From: SPGG2 sp964194625
GTDB lineage: Bacteria; Pseudomonadota; Gammaproteobacteria; Acidiferrobacterales; SPGG2
Length of the DNA stretch: 64,000 nt
Assembly (NCBI GenBank): GCA_964194625.1
Contig: CAXMNC010000207.1
Coordinates: 1 to 64,000 of the forward strand
Direction: 5' to 3'
In this document: one piece after another, positions 17,675 through 26,940 of the stretch
Numbering within the stretch: position 1 is the first letter of the stretch
Layout: each line of letters opens with the position of its first letter
The notes under the pieces: generated by a model
Told to the model about the DNA's origin: nothing
Seen by the model: the letters and a program-made list of their open reading frames with translations, nothing else
Databases searched by the model: none
Program-made: the position numbers and the translations under genes

Positions 17675-18159
17675 CGACGTTGCCGATAACCAAAATAATT
17701 TCAGGTGGTCAAACCGGTGTCGACCGGGCTGCGCTCGATGTGGCAATTGAGCTAGAGCTACCATGTGGGGGTTGGTGCCCGCGCGGGCGGCTCGCCGAAG
17801 ACGGAACGGTTCCAGACAGATATCCGCTACAAGAGACCCGCTCAGCGGAATATGCCGAGCGCACGGAGCGAAACGTTATCGACTCCGATGGCACGCTCAT
17901 CATCGCCACGCGTCCGCTCACGGGGGGCACGGCGTTGACGGTTGAGTTAGCACATCGCCGGGATAAACCCTGCTTTATTGTTGACCTACAGGACACGCCC
18001 GACGTGGGCACAATAGTCACGTGGCTCCAACACCAGCAAATCGAAACTCTGAATATCGCAGGCCCGCGCGAAAGCAAGCATCCAGGGACCTATGAGGAGG
18101 CGCGGTACTTCCTACGCAGGTTGTTTAGAAAACCTAACGCTGGCGGGCTCGGGCGCTAG
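17662..18159 (+). CDS. Putative molybdenum cofactor carrier protein (MoCo-carrier family)
   Basis: Rossmann-like protein of the family thought to bind and protect molybdenum cofactor. Marks: KIISGGQTGVDRAALDVA with GGWCPRGRLAEDG, then NVIDSDGTLII, then TGGTALTVELA, and late KHPGTYEEARYFL. About 165 residues from GTG at 17662, which overlaps the end of the NnrU gene; TTG at 17680 is an alternative. The open frame extends upstream to 17584 but only inside NnrU coding sequence. Its 3' end overlaps the convergent lipoprotein gene by 48 bases. Confidence 0.85.
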   Translation: MGRLATLPITKIISGGQTGVDRAALDVAIELELPCGGWCPRGRLAEDGTVPDRYPLQETRSAEYAERTERNVIDSDGTLIIATRPLTGGTALTVELAHRRDKPCFIVDLQDTPDVGTIVTWLQHQQIETLNIAGPRESKHPGTYEEARYFLRRLFRKPNAGGLGR

Positions 18160-18618
18160 TGTAAATTCACCCTGATAGTCGAACGGCACCCGAAACGCGC
18201 GATCGCGTAGACTCACCTTGCCGGTTACGCGATATTTGAGCGAGGTTGGTGCGCCTTTTTCTAGCTCCATAAGCTGGCGCATGATGCCAGCCAAGGTACT
18301 GACAGCCTCGACCTCCAGTACGTCCACCCCATAACGGGGTATGCTAAGCGCTTGGTTACTGACACCGCGGGCAAATTCCTTATCGTTGATCTCAACCCTA
18401 TAGTCCAAACCATCGATATTTAGGCTGAAGGGGTTAGGATTCTGAATGCGTAACCGTATGCGGTAACGCTGCTCCAGCAAATTTATATCGACCAGCCACA
18501 CCCCAGCCAAGGTTATATATGGAGTATCCACCGGTGTCCCAAGACTTGCACAGCCGCCACTTAGCATAAGCGTCGAAGCGAGTACAAAAGAGGCTACAAC
18601 GAATTTCATGGCGCCCAT
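18112..18618 (-). CDS. LEA14-like (LEA type 2) lipoprotein
   Basis: Exported protein of about 168 residues with a signal peptide (VVASFVLASTLMLSGGC) ending in a lipoprotein-type Cys. The LEA type 2 domain then covers most of the rest, recognisable by RIQNPNPFSLNIDGLDYRV and the beta-rich pattern. The start at 18618 is preferred because AAGGA lies 5 bases before it; a second Met is at 18609. LEA14-like domains are linked to desiccation and stress proteins. Function here is unknown. The last 48 bases overlap the convergent MoCo-carrier gene. Confidence 0.85.
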   Translation of the reverse strand: MGAMKFVVASFVLASTLMLSGGCASLGTPVDTPYITLAGVWLVDINLLEQRYRIRLRIQNPNPFSLNIDGLDYRVEINDKEFARGVSNQALSIPRYGVDVLEVEAVSTLAGIMRQLMELEKGAPTSLKYRVTGKVSLRDRAFRVPFDYQGEFTLAPEPASVRFSKQPA

Positions 18619-18749
18619 ACCTATCCTTACTTGATAAGCATCCATTTTCGAAAGCATAAGCGATATGCAACCGTGTGACTAGAAGCCCACATTCGATCGC
18701 AGGTCCTCTTGCGTTCTAAACTAGATCTTGCAACATTGCGAATACGATC

Positions 18750-20312
18750 ATGACACAAAAAGGCATTATCGCCGCTGGCCACCCGAGTACGGTCGAAGCG
18801 GCCGAGACTATCCTACAGGCAGGCGGCAACGCGTTTGATGCGGTTCTTGCCGCACAGTGTGCGGCGTGCGTGGTAGAGCCTGTTTTCACGTCACTCGGTG
18901 GTGGTGGTTTTTTGTTGGCACACACCAACACTGATCGCGATTTTCTCTACGACTTCTTTACCCAAATACCTCTTCATCGTCGCAATAGTGAGATGATGGA
19001 TTTTTATCCCATCAATGCCGATTTTGGTACCACTACACAAGAATTTCACATCGGCATGAGTTCTATCGCTACACCCGGGATCGTTAAAGGTTTATTCAAA
19101 ATTCATCGGGAGCTTTGCACACTACCGATAAAGGAGATTATTGAACCTGCGGTTGCTTTTGCGCGCCACGGTGTGAAAATGAATCAACTACAGGCATATT
19201 CTTTCGTAGTGCTTGAAAAGATTCTGAGATCTACACCGGCAGCACTAGCTATCTACCGCAATCCAAATAGTGATCAACTACTTACCGAAGGTGAACTCCT
19301 TAAGCAACCGGACCTAGCCGACGCACTTGACAGCCTTGCCAATGAAGGTGATTCGCTTTTCTATCGGGGTGATCTTGCTAAACAGATCATCAAGGATTCC
19401 CGTGAGCACGGCGGCAGTATCACCGAAAACGACCTTCACAAGTACCGTGTTATGAGGAGGAAGCCGCTGACATTTAGCTATCACAACTCACGCGTGCTCA
19501 CAAATCCACCACCTTCCTCCGGCGGTGTGTTAATCGCCTTCACACTCAAACTGCTTGAACAGCTCAATGTGTCCACGCTTGGGTTTGGCACAACCGCTTA
19601 CCTGCGACTACTCGCACGTACGATGGAGTCAGCCCAACGGGTAAGAAAAAGCATTGTCGATGGCCATACGGTTGAGGAATACCCGAAAGCTCGCAAACTG
19701 CTGGGTAGCCGACTTCTACATGCCTATCGCACTGCGGTCTTAGAACATACCAGTAGTACGCGCGGCACCACACATATTAGCGTGATCGATGACAAAGGAA
19801 ACATGGCTAGCATGACAACTTCCAATGGAGAAGGCTCCGGATACATCATCCCCAATACGGGCATAATGCTCAATAACATGCTGGGGGAGGAAGACATTAA
19901 CCCACGCGGATTCCACCGCGGCGCGCCAGGCCGCCGACTCTCATCCATGTTGTCGCCAACGCTGATGTTCGGTGCCGATGGGTCTAGCGTCGCAATGGGT
20001 TCAGGCGGATCGAATCGAATTCGAACCGCCATGCTACAGGTCCTTCTGAATTTGATCGATTTCGGCATGCCTGTCAGAACTGCAGTTGATAGTCCACGTA
20101 TACATTTCGAGAACGGTCTGCTTAGCATCGAAGGTGGGTTCGAATTGGATGGGCTAGCCGAACTTACGGCAGAATTTCCTAATCACAAGCTGTGGCGGGA
20201 TCGTAATTTGTTCTTCGGGGGGGTTCACGTAGCGCAACGCAATGCCGCCGATAAATCGTTTACTGGTGCTGGTGACCCGCGCCGGGGCGGCACGTCGCTA
20301 AGGGTAGGCTAA
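18750..20312 (+). CDS. ggt: Gamma-glutamyltransferase family protein
   Basis: N-terminal nucleophile hydrolase of 520 residues that cleaves or transfers gamma-glutamyl groups. The autoprocessing site is in TRGTTHISV, with Thr340 the expected new N-terminus of the small subunit. GGGGFLLAHT, NPPPSSGG, and the late MGSGGSNRIRTAMLQ are family landmarks. There is no signal peptide, unlike E. coli GGT, so it may be cytoplasmic. The exact substrate (glutathione or another gamma-glutamyl compound) is not determined. Confidence 0.9.
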   Translation: MTQKGIIAAGHPSTVEAAETILQAGGNAFDAVLAAQCAACVVEPVFTSLGGGGFLLAHTNTDRDFLYDFFTQIPLHRRNSEMMDFYPINADFGTTTQEFHIGMSSIATPGIVKGLFKIHRELCTLPIKEIIEPAVAFARHGVKMNQLQAYSFVVLEKILRSTPAALAIYRNPNSDQLLTEGELLKQPDLADALDSLANEGDSLFYRGDLAKQIIKDSREHGGSITENDLHKYRVMRRKPLTFSYHNSRVLTNPPPSSGGVLIAFTLKLLEQLNVSTLGFGTTAYLRLLARTMESAQRVRKSIVDGHTVEEYPKARKLLGSRLLHAYRTAVLEHTSSTRGTTHISVIDDKGNMASMTTSNGEGSGYIIPNTGIMLNNMLGEEDINPRGFHRGAPGRRLSSMLSPTLMFGADGSSVAMGSGGSNRIRTAMLQVLLNLIDFGMPVRTAVDSPRIHFENGLLSIEGGFELDGLAELTAEFPNHKLWRDRNLFFGGVHVAQRNAADKSFTGAGDPRRGGTSLRVG

Positions 20313-20327
20313 GCACCGTCTCCCGTC

Positions 20328-21482
20328 ATGGCGCGTATCTTGACCAAGAGGCGGATAATCACTGCCCTTGTTCTGTCAGCAACAGCTTTATTGCTGCTGT
20401 TAGTTGGTCCCCCTTTTCGCGCCTACGAAACTACGCGATTGTTACTCGGGCTAGCCAATCTCACGTCTTCCGTCGACAAGGGTGAGACGGGATCGTTAAC
20501 GCGCGAGACGGTGACTTATCGGGTAGGGCAACAACGCCGCCTCGGTGATGTATATCACCCTGCCGGTCGCCCACTAGGCGGCATTGTGCTGCTCCATGGT
20601 GCGGCGCCATTGGGCAAGGACAACCCACGCCTGGTGGCGTTTGCCGCTACCCTCGCGCGTGCTCGTTTTATCGTCTTAGTGCCGGACATCGTGGGGCTGC
20701 GCGAGCTACAGCTACGAGCCGACAACACACTCTATGTTGTCGATGCGGTTTCCTATATGAAGGCGTCGCTCGAACTCACTAGTGAGCAAAACATAGGCAT
20801 TGTAGCGCTTAGTGTCGCCAGTGCGCCCGCCTTCATGGCCGCCCTAAACCCGGAGATTCGAGACGATGTACGCTTTATCCTCGCCGTTGGTGGCTATTAC
20901 GATCTGTCAACAACGCTTAGGTTCGCCACAACTGGCTACTATCACGACGGACACGCGTGGCAATACCACGAACCCAATGACTATGCAAAATGGGTATTTC
21001 TGCTGAGCAATGTCGAAAAACTCGGCAGTCGCACAGACCGAGCAATTTTGTCGCAAGTTGCCAAGCGTATGTTAAAAAAACAAGGCGCTGATGCAGCGGA
21101 ACTTGTATCGCAACTCACTCCTGAAGGTCACGCAGTTTACGAGCTCATAAACAATACTGATGTAGATAATACTAATGCCTTGCTTGCACAGCTACCGTCT
21201 GAGGTGAGGTCTGAGATACACGCCCTAAGCTTGAACAGTTACGAATTGACACATTTATCAGCGCGCGTGATCCTTGTTCATGGCTTCGACGATCCCATCA
21301 TTCCCTACACTGAAAGTGTCGCCCTAGCTCGGGCGTTACCGGCAGCACAAACAAAGCTATTCCTAATCAATGGCCTTGTTCACGTGGATCTGGATCGGAA
21401 TATCATTGATTATTGGCGTTTGTGGCGTGCCGTCCGTGCGCTGCTTATCGAGCGCGACCGCCAATGGGCACATTCGAACTGA
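20328..21482 (+). CDS. Membrane-anchored alpha/beta hydrolase
   Basis: A 384-residue protein with an N-terminal membrane anchor or signal (IITALVLSATALLLLLVGPP). An alpha/beta hydrolase domain follows: GGIVLLHGAAPLGKDNPR holds the oxyanion region, VALSVASAPAF is the nucleophile elbow area (Ser in the expected place though the flanking residues are not a perfect GXSXG), and HGFDDPIIPY and LVHVDLD supply the acidic residue and His. It begins 15 bases after ggt, so the two are probably cotranscribed. Substrate unknown. Confidence 0.8.
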   Translation: MARILTKRRIITALVLSATALLLLLVGPPFRAYETTRLLLGLANLTSSVDKGETGSLTRETVTYRVGQQRRLGDVYHPAGRPLGGIVLLHGAAPLGKDNPRLVAFAATLARARFIVLVPDIVGLRELQLRADNTLYVVDAVSYMKASLELTSEQNIGIVALSVASAPAFMAALNPEIRDDVRFILAVGGYYDLSTTLRFATTGYYHDGHAWQYHEPNDYAKWVFLLSNVEKLGSRTDRAILSQVAKRMLKKQGADAAELVSQLTPEGHAVYELINNTDVDNTNALLAQLPSEVRSEIHALSLNSYELTHLSARVILVHGFDDPIIPYTESVALARALPAAQTKLFLINGLVHVDLDRNIIDYWRLWRAVRALLIERDRQWAHSN

Positions 21483-21513
21483 TACGATACGAAAAATAGA
21501 TAGGGCGTTACGC

Positions 21514-22002
21514 CTAAGAACGTAACCAAGAAAGAAAGGGCTTGATGATAATGTTCTGGTATTGTTCGGCTACTTCACTATTCCGGTCGAGCTCGCGACG
21601 GCAACGGATATTGCACACCTTGTTTATATATTGTTGCGCACGAAATGCATCAACTTCACCCTCGACAGCCGCAAAGTCGATCTGCTCTAGATATAGCCAA
21701 AAGTCAGGATCGCGGGACAACGTTGAGGCACTGCGGGAAAGTGGCTGAGCCTTAAGCGCGTTTTCAAGCCGCTCGCGTCTAACCGGATTTATGCGTCTGC
21801 AGTGCTCATTTATCTTGTGTAGATTCAGCAAGTAACGGGGGTCAGCGTCGTTCGCGTGTCGAGCGAAAGCCGCCCTCAGTATACTCACGCTTTCGGCGTC
21901 GGGTACGTGCAGGGTAAGCGTACAACCACTGCTGGTAGTTTCATTCCAATCCGCCAGTTCTACCTTGCACTGTAGAGCGAGCACATCGTCACGTCGACTC
22001 AT
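21514..22002 (-). CDS. Conserved-looking hypothetical protein, second gene of a two-gene unit
   Basis: About 162 residues from the ATG at 22002, whose A is also the last base of the upstream gene's TAA (TAATG overlap). This start is far better placed than the open frame's earlier limit at 22101. The protein is soluble, with charged helical segments and several Cys and Arg near the C-terminus (VCNIRCRRELDR). I do not recognise a family. Coupling to the 73-residue gene suggests a joint function. Confidence 0.65.
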   Translation of the reverse strand: MSRRDDVLALQCKVELADWNETTSSGCTLTLHVPDAESVSILRAAFARHANDADPRYLLNLHKINEHCRRINPVRRERLENALKAQPLSRSASTLSRDPDFWLYLEQIDFAAVEGEVDAFRAQQYINKVCNIRCRRELDRNSEVAEQYQNIIIKPFLSWLRS

Positions 22003-22223
22003 TAGTGCAGCATCGTCGGCGCCTCGATCTGTGCCAGCGCCATTTGTACAACTTGCTCCAGTGTTGCCTTCTTGGGAATCGACTGGATGTTTGTGAACCA
22101 AACCTGCTCTACCGTGCAGTCCTCGTCCATAAACTGATTCGAGGTTATCGGCGTGCCGATAAACACCCCGCGGCTGCCATCCTCAAGATCAATAATGACC
22201 ATCTGTACTTGTTGCATACTCAT
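22002..22223 (-). CDS. Small hypothetical protein (73 residues), first gene of a two-gene unit
   Basis: Begins at an ATG with a strong GAAGGAG ribosome-binding site 8 bases upstream, which supports it as a real gene. The sequence is acidic, with a beta-rich start (VQMVIIDLEDGSRGVFIGTPI) and no membrane segment. No family recognised. Its stop codon overlaps the next start by one base, so translation is probably coupled. The unit stands alone between ggt/hydrolase and the sirB1 gene. Confidence 0.65.
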   Translation of the reverse strand: MSMQQVQMVIIDLEDGSRGVFIGTPITSNQFMDEDCTVEQVWFTNIQSIPKKATLEQVVQMALAQIEAPTMLH

Positions 22224-22600
22224 CGGTTACTCCTTCGCTAGTGGCCCCGGGACGATAGTTGGGTTGTTGCCCGGTGGCCTATCGGTATCGCAGTAGACTG
22301 CATACGCGTGTGATCTTGCATATCTCATGCCAGCCGTCATTTCGCCGCCTAAGCTGCGGTTATCGGCCTGTTTTCAAGGGCAGGGCGACCACAGGCAAAT
22401 ATTGGCCCGAGGGCGCTGCATCAACCGTCCGGGGTTGCCACCGGCAGCTAAAATGATACGCCTAAACCAGAAAACACTTATTCATTAAGGGTTTGAAACA
22501 ACGCCAACCGCCCAAAACGGCAGTTGTCGATGAAGCCACGTTTGGTTAGGGGCCAAAATCGGCCATGGTTTGCCCATTAGGGGCACACCCGCGCCGGGCG
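22224..22600. other. Intergenic region with no recognised gene
   Basis: Between the small two-gene unit and the SirB1-like gene. I see the ribosome-binding site of the 73-residue gene at its left end and no open frame, RNA gene or clear terminator in the remainder. It must contain the promoter of the two-gene unit (leftward). Confidence 0.5.
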
Positions 22601-23437
22601 TTAATGTAGGGTGGAGGCTTGGCCTTGCAGCTCAATAATGCGCGCTCGAATATCCACGGCATCGGCCGCGTCCGGTTCGAGGTCGAAATAATTGCGCAGA
22701 TCTTCTAGCGCGGCGTGAACACATTCCAACCGTTGATATATCAACCCCCGGTCTCGTAAATCCTCGGCGCTATCCGGCACAATCGAGAGAACCCGTTCGA
22801 CAACCGACAGTGCCTTGTCGAATTCATCAGTGCGCAAGTAGCTAGTTTTAAGATTTCGCAATACACGCGCAAGAATCTCTTTCTTGTTGGCACTGTCGAG
22901 CAGCGGATTCAACGACATCTCCGTGTGGGCCTCACCGTAAACTCGCTTGAGACGCTCGTGTAAATCTTCCTCGCTAAGCGATATTCCACCTAGGTATGGA
23001 TCCAAGATGACGTTACCACGTTTTAAAGGCAGCTTAACCAAAAAATGTCCAGGAAATGCGATGCCCTCTAATCGCAGATCGAGGCGACGGCCAACTTCCA
23101 TATAGACGATAGACAAGCTGATCGGGATACCTAATTTGCGCTCCAGCACCTCGTTCAGAAAACTGTTTCGAGGATCGTGGTAATCCTCACTATTACCGGC
23201 GAACCCCTGTTCCTTGAAGAGATAATGGTTCATGGTAGCAACAATATGCTCCGGTGTTGCATCCAGCGTCACACGCGCACGAACGGCATCTGCTAGCTCG
23301 TCAAGCCGCTTCATGTAACTAGCGATGTTTAGGTGTGGGTATTCCTGTTGGGCGATGATCAACGCCGCTTCGACTAGATCCAACGCTTCGTCTGACATAC
23401 CGACGAGTTGTTGCCAACGCTCTCTCGGGTTCATCAT
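22601..23437 (-). CDS. SirB1 family protein (transglutaminase-like fold plus TPR)
   Basis: Conserved protein of the SirB1/YchA type. The N-terminal part contains the transglutaminase-like core (NHYLFKEQGFAGN, then YHDPRNSFLNEVLERKLGIP, ISLSIVYMEVGRRL, FPGHFLV). The C-terminal third has tetratricopeptide-like helices. About 278 residues from ATG ATG at 23437; an in-frame GTG at 23485 directly abuts the ParA stop and would add 16 residues that do not look conserved. Function is unproven. Cotranscription with the ParA gene is likely. Confidence 0.88.
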   Translation of the reverse strand: MMNPRERWQQLVGMSDEALDLVEAALIIAQQEYPHLNIASYMKRLDELADAVRARVTLDATPEHIVATMNHYLFKEQGFAGNSEDYHDPRNSFLNEVLERKLGIPISLSIVYMEVGRRLDLRLEGIAFPGHFLVKLPLKRGNVILDPYLGGISLSEEDLHERLKRVYGEAHTEMSLNPLLDSANKKEILARVLRNLKTSYLRTDEFDKALSVVERVLSIVPDSAEDLRDRGLIYQRLECVHAALEDLRNYFDLEPDAADAVDIRARIIELQGQASTLH

Positions 23438-23485
23438 ACCGCTGCCTTGCCTCGATCCGAGTGGTGCGCGTTCAAGGCAAGCCAC

Positions 23486-24196
23486 CTACCGAGGTGATGT
23501 CGGCAAACTGCGTTTGCTGTTGAGCCATTTTATTAGGGGCTCCCATAGCTCCATGTCGTAGGCTACTTGCGATGGAGCAAGCTCGCATAATCCCAGCCCA
23601 CGTTCCGCCGCCTGAATGTAATTCTGCGTATCACGTAATGAGGTAAGAAATGGTACTTTCAGTCGATCAAGAAAATCGTACAGGGCATCATACGATATCG
23701 TATTTTCCCGTACGCGATTTGCTATTACACCCAACTTTGGTTTCAAACGTCTGCCGCCACCGAACATTCGCTTAAAGAAATCTGCAAGAGGCGCGTCTTG
23801 AATATCCCTACGAACCACTTCCTCCGCTTGGCGTAACTCTTGAATGAAAATAGTGGCAGCCCGAATGTCTATCGGAGAAGGGAGCACGGGTACGACAATG
23901 GTTTGGGCGTAACGAATTAAGGTATGGAGCTGCTTTCCATGGCGTCCCGATGCGACATCCATGATGACATAGTCGGTATCGCGTGCTACACGCGGGGTAT
24001 CCCGCCACGCTGCAATCCCCTCGATCGGCGGACGGCCTCCCGGTCGTACCTTCAGCCACTGCAGGCTTGAACCTTGAGGATCGAAATCCGCCAGCACCAC
24101 AGACTTGCCCTGGCTTGCATAGTACGCGGCGAGGTTGGTCGCCAGGGTGCTCTTACCTGACCCACCCTTCGCATTGAGCATCATTATTGTGCGCAT
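23486..24196 (-). CDS. ParA family ATPase without a ParB partner
   Basis: Deviant Walker A ATPase. The motif KGGSGKST is at 11-18 and the protein has about 236 residues. VLADFDPQGSSLQWLKVR follows, and VIMDVASG is the Walker B equivalent. The start is the ATG at 24196, with AAGGAG five bases upstream. No parB, and no chromosome- or plasmid-partition sites, are seen nearby. Orphan ParA proteins position cargo such as chemoreceptors, carboxysomes or secretion machines; nothing here identifies the cargo. Confidence 0.9.
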   Translation of the reverse strand: MRTIMMLNAKGGSGKSTLATNLAAYYASQGKSVVLADFDPQGSSLQWLKVRPGGRPPIEGIAAWRDTPRVARDTDYVIMDVASGRHGKQLHTLIRYAQTIVVPVLPSPIDIRAATIFIQELRQAEEVVRRDIQDAPLADFFKRMFGGGRRLKPKLGVIANRVRENTISYDALYDFLDRLKVPFLTSLRDTQNYIQAAERGLGLCELAPSQVAYDMELWEPLIKWLNSKRSLPTSPR

Positions 24197-24318
24197 CAGC
24201 ACTCCTTACCCCTAAGGAGAATGTGCTTATTATATGTTAGGTACTTTACTCGCCGCAAAAATCGCAGAAAGCCCGCTATTTAGCACCCCTTTGCCATCAT
24301 CTGTCGGCGGCAAAAGAT

Positions 24319-25809
24319 TCACCGCGCTGTTGAAGAAGGTAGGCCTTCCGGGCTGACGGATTTGTCGCTGTGGGCTTGAAAATAATCCTTAACCGCAATC
24401 ATTGCTCGGCAGTCGTCTTCGTTGTAACTCAAGATGCGCTGAAGCATCTCTTCTCGAGAAGGATCCTTCAGGTGCTCGTTGTACCAGGCAATGGAGTTGG
24501 CGCCACTCGGATCACGATCGCGCCACTTGAACCCGACCAGATTTGCGATCTGCTTGATCCCGTAGGAATAGGTCGGCCAGTCTGAGTATTTCACGACCAG
24601 ATCGGTATAAAGATCATATTCCTGCTCCACATACCGTTCGAAAACCGACGCATCCAGCCCGTATCGCTCCATCAGCCGCTTAAGCGTCGTACGTTCCTTT
24701 GAAGAATAAACGTAGAACACGGCGTCCCTCGTCTGCGCCAGAAGCCGCCAGAAATCCCGTGCCACCTTTTCTTCCTCATCCGGCGTTCGGGCGAGAAAAT
24801 ATTGAAAGCGCTCTACCCCTGGCCGCTCGCGCACGACAAGACCGAACAGGTAGGTAAGATTGCGCGTGGGGTCGTCTTCAATATCAAAATAGATCTCGCG
24901 ATCAGAATCGGGAAACGTGTAACCCGGGCGAATAGAGGGTGTGGCCCGCAACATGACACGTGCGCGTTCTTTCATGCGCACAAGACTAGCCTGACCCATA
25001 CGTGCGATCTTCTTCGGCCCGCTGACGTAATCCTCGACCTCCATTTCGGCAATATCGTAGATATTGGCAAGTCCGACCTTCTTAAGGTCAAACTTCACCT
25101 TGCCGACAAAATATAGGCCGCTTGGGTCGCGCGTACCTTCAACCCAACGCCGGCATTTCGCATACCAATGGCATTGATGGCACCCGCTGCCAAGAACCGG
25201 CTCTGAAGTTTCACGGCCCGAGATCAACTCTTCTACTTCTCGCAAGGCAGTTTGGAACGATAGCGAGAACTCCTGGGGATCGAATTCTTCTATCTCTTTG
25301 TTAACATTAATTATGCGTGCGATCGGTGACACATAACCCTGGATTCGCTTCAGAATTTCGCGATAGAACATGACCTGAAAGGCGTAGTGCGATTTGAACC
25401 GACGACGGTCGCGCCTACGTTCTTCCCAACCCTTGCCCGCCTTAATATCAATGGGCTCGTAATAGAATTCGCCGAGCTGCGAACTGTGATCCGCATGCTT
25501 AACTAGAAGGTCGGGCCGACCAACCCAATTATCTGCCTTGATTCCGCCCTGGAAGATGATGTCGGTGCCGGTCGCCATCAATTCGGTCGAACGCTTGCAC
25601 GCCGCATCTATATCCATAGACTGAAGATCTACATAGGCGTCGTTGTGCATGGCTTCCATATACTCGCGTTCATTCTGCAGACCCATCTCCCAAAGGAGTT
25701 GGACAAAGGAACTGGCCTCGCTCCTTTCAGCACGGTCGCCATGTGCGTCCAGGTAGACGCGATGGGCGCATTTCGTGTAGTTATACAGATCTTGTGCGGT
25801 GATCTTCAT
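24319..25809 (-). CDS. TM0106-type RecB-like nuclease
   Basis: A 496-residue protein with an N-terminal PD-(D/E)XK nuclease domain. IDIKAGKGWEERRRDRRRFK gives the catalytic D...(K) region, and the Cys residues in KCAHR and in CHQCHWYAKC resemble the iron-sulfur cluster Cys of Cas4/AddB-type nucleases. The C-terminal half is an RNase H-like domain (YFDIEDDPTR, then YNEDDCRAM), as in YprB/TM0106 proteins. No CRISPR array is present, so a Cas4 role is not supported. It is probably involved in DNA repair or processing. Confidence 0.85.
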   Translation of the reverse strand: MKITAQDLYNYTKCAHRVYLDAHGDRAERSEASSFVQLLWEMGLQNEREYMEAMHNDAYVDLQSMDIDAACKRSTELMATGTDIIFQGGIKADNWVGRPDLLVKHADHSSQLGEFYYEPIDIKAGKGWEERRRDRRRFKSHYAFQVMFYREILKRIQGYVSPIARIINVNKEIEEFDPQEFSLSFQTALREVEELISGRETSEPVLGSGCHQCHWYAKCRRWVEGTRDPSGLYFVGKVKFDLKKVGLANIYDIAEMEVEDYVSGPKKIARMGQASLVRMKERARVMLRATPSIRPGYTFPDSDREIYFDIEDDPTRNLTYLFGLVVRERPGVERFQYFLARTPDEEEKVARDFWRLLAQTRDAVFYVYSSKERTTLKRLMERYGLDASVFERYVEQEYDLYTDLVVKYSDWPTYSYGIKQIANLVGFKWRDRDPSGANSIAWYNEHLKDPSREEMLQRILSYNEDDCRAMIAVKDYFQAHSDKSVSPEGLPSSTAR

Positions 25810-25933
25810 AGTGGGTGATATCGGTATCTTATCCCGGAATTGACATTACGATACATCGGTTGAGAATCCGCCACGGGACACCCCGAGAAACTAATAGGTG
25901 ACGATGACGTTCTAAACCAAAGTGGGCAGGAAA

Positions 25934-26938
25934 ATGAAATCAGGCGTCCAGATCGCATGTTGTTTCTTCTTGCTGTGGTGTACCGCCAGTGCTGAGCCCG
26001 GGTCGTTCATTTACCCGACTAATCCCGCGATCGTCGACGATGCAGTGTATGTATCGGGCCACGGCGTCAGCCGGTTTCAGCGTCGCACTTTAACGCCGAT
26101 TTGGCATGTGCTAGTTGGATTAAACACACTAGAACCAGTAGCCACACCCACGGCGATACTAGTTGGTAGTACAACCGGTTTGTACGCGCTTGACCCCGCC
26201 ACCGGTCGCAATCTATGGCGCATTGCGTCCAAGAGCACGTTGTTTTCACCGGCAGCCGCCAACAACATTGCCTACATAGGTGGGATTGATGGGTCGGTGC
26301 GGGCAGTTTCTATCGACACCGGTCACGTGGTCTGGCGTCGTGACTATGGCGGTTGGATCTACACGCCCGCGATTTTCCAAGATCGACTGGTGGTGGGTGG
26401 CAAGGAGGGAGTGCTTAGAGGGATTGACGCCAAAACGGGTGATCAGCTGTGGAAAAAGGTGTTAGCCCAGGAGTTGGTGTATCGCCCGGTAGCCGCGCCT
26501 GGTGGAAGGGCTGTCGCCACATTATTCAGTGGCGAAGTGCTGATGATCGATGCGAGTGACGGCAAGATTCGTTGGCGCGTTAAGAGTGAAACGCCCAGCT
26601 TTCCGCCCGCAATATCTAACGGACGACTCTATTTTGGGACGTTCGACGGTCGCGTTCAAGCAAGAGCTCTGAGCAATGGTCACCTCATCTGGGAGCAACA
26701 GCTTAACGGTCGATTGCATTACTTGCCGCATATCGTAAACGGCATCGTTTTGGTTGGTACCAATCAAGCGGAACTTGCCGCGTACGATGCTACAACAGGA
26801 AAACGATTATGGCATCACAAAGATATGCACGAGCTAATTACCGGGCCGGTAGTGATAAACAACAAGGTAGTCAGTTTCACCGAAGAAAAGCATGTGCTGT
26901 CTTGGCCCGCATCCTTCTTGGGCGGCTTGAGCCCCTGA
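25934..26938 (+). CDS. Exported PQQ-like beta-propeller protein
   Basis: About 334 residues from the ATG at 25934, which has AGGAAA directly upstream; an earlier GTG at 25922 is less likely. A signal peptide (QIACCFFLLWCTASA) leads into repeated beta-propeller blades with the pattern ALDPATGRNLW, SIDTGHVVW, GIDAKTGDQLW, AYDATTGKRLW. The repeats resemble BamB and PQQ dehydrogenases, but there is no disulfide or active-site region of a dehydrogenase and no lipobox. Probably a periplasmic scaffold. It ends two bases before the convergent methyltransferase gene. Confidence 0.87.
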   Translation: MKSGVQIACCFFLLWCTASAEPGSFIYPTNPAIVDDAVYVSGHGVSRFQRRTLTPIWHVLVGLNTLEPVATPTAILVGSTTGLYALDPATGRNLWRIASKSTLFSPAAANNIAYIGGIDGSVRAVSIDTGHVVWRRDYGGWIYTPAIFQDRLVVGGKEGVLRGIDAKTGDQLWKKVLAQELVYRPVAAPGGRAVATLFSGEVLMIDASDGKIRWRVKSETPSFPPAISNGRLYFGTFDGRVQARALSNGHLIWEQQLNGRLHYLPHIVNGIVLVGTNQAELAAYDATTGKRLWHHKDMHELITGPVVINNKVVSFTEEKHVLSWPASFLGGLSP

Positions 26939-26940
26939 TC

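Noticed and set aside
24319..25809. Possible Cas4 and hence a CRISPR locus
   Set aside because: The nuclease has a C-terminal RNase H-like half as in TM0106 proteins, and no repeat-spacer array or other cas gene is in the window.
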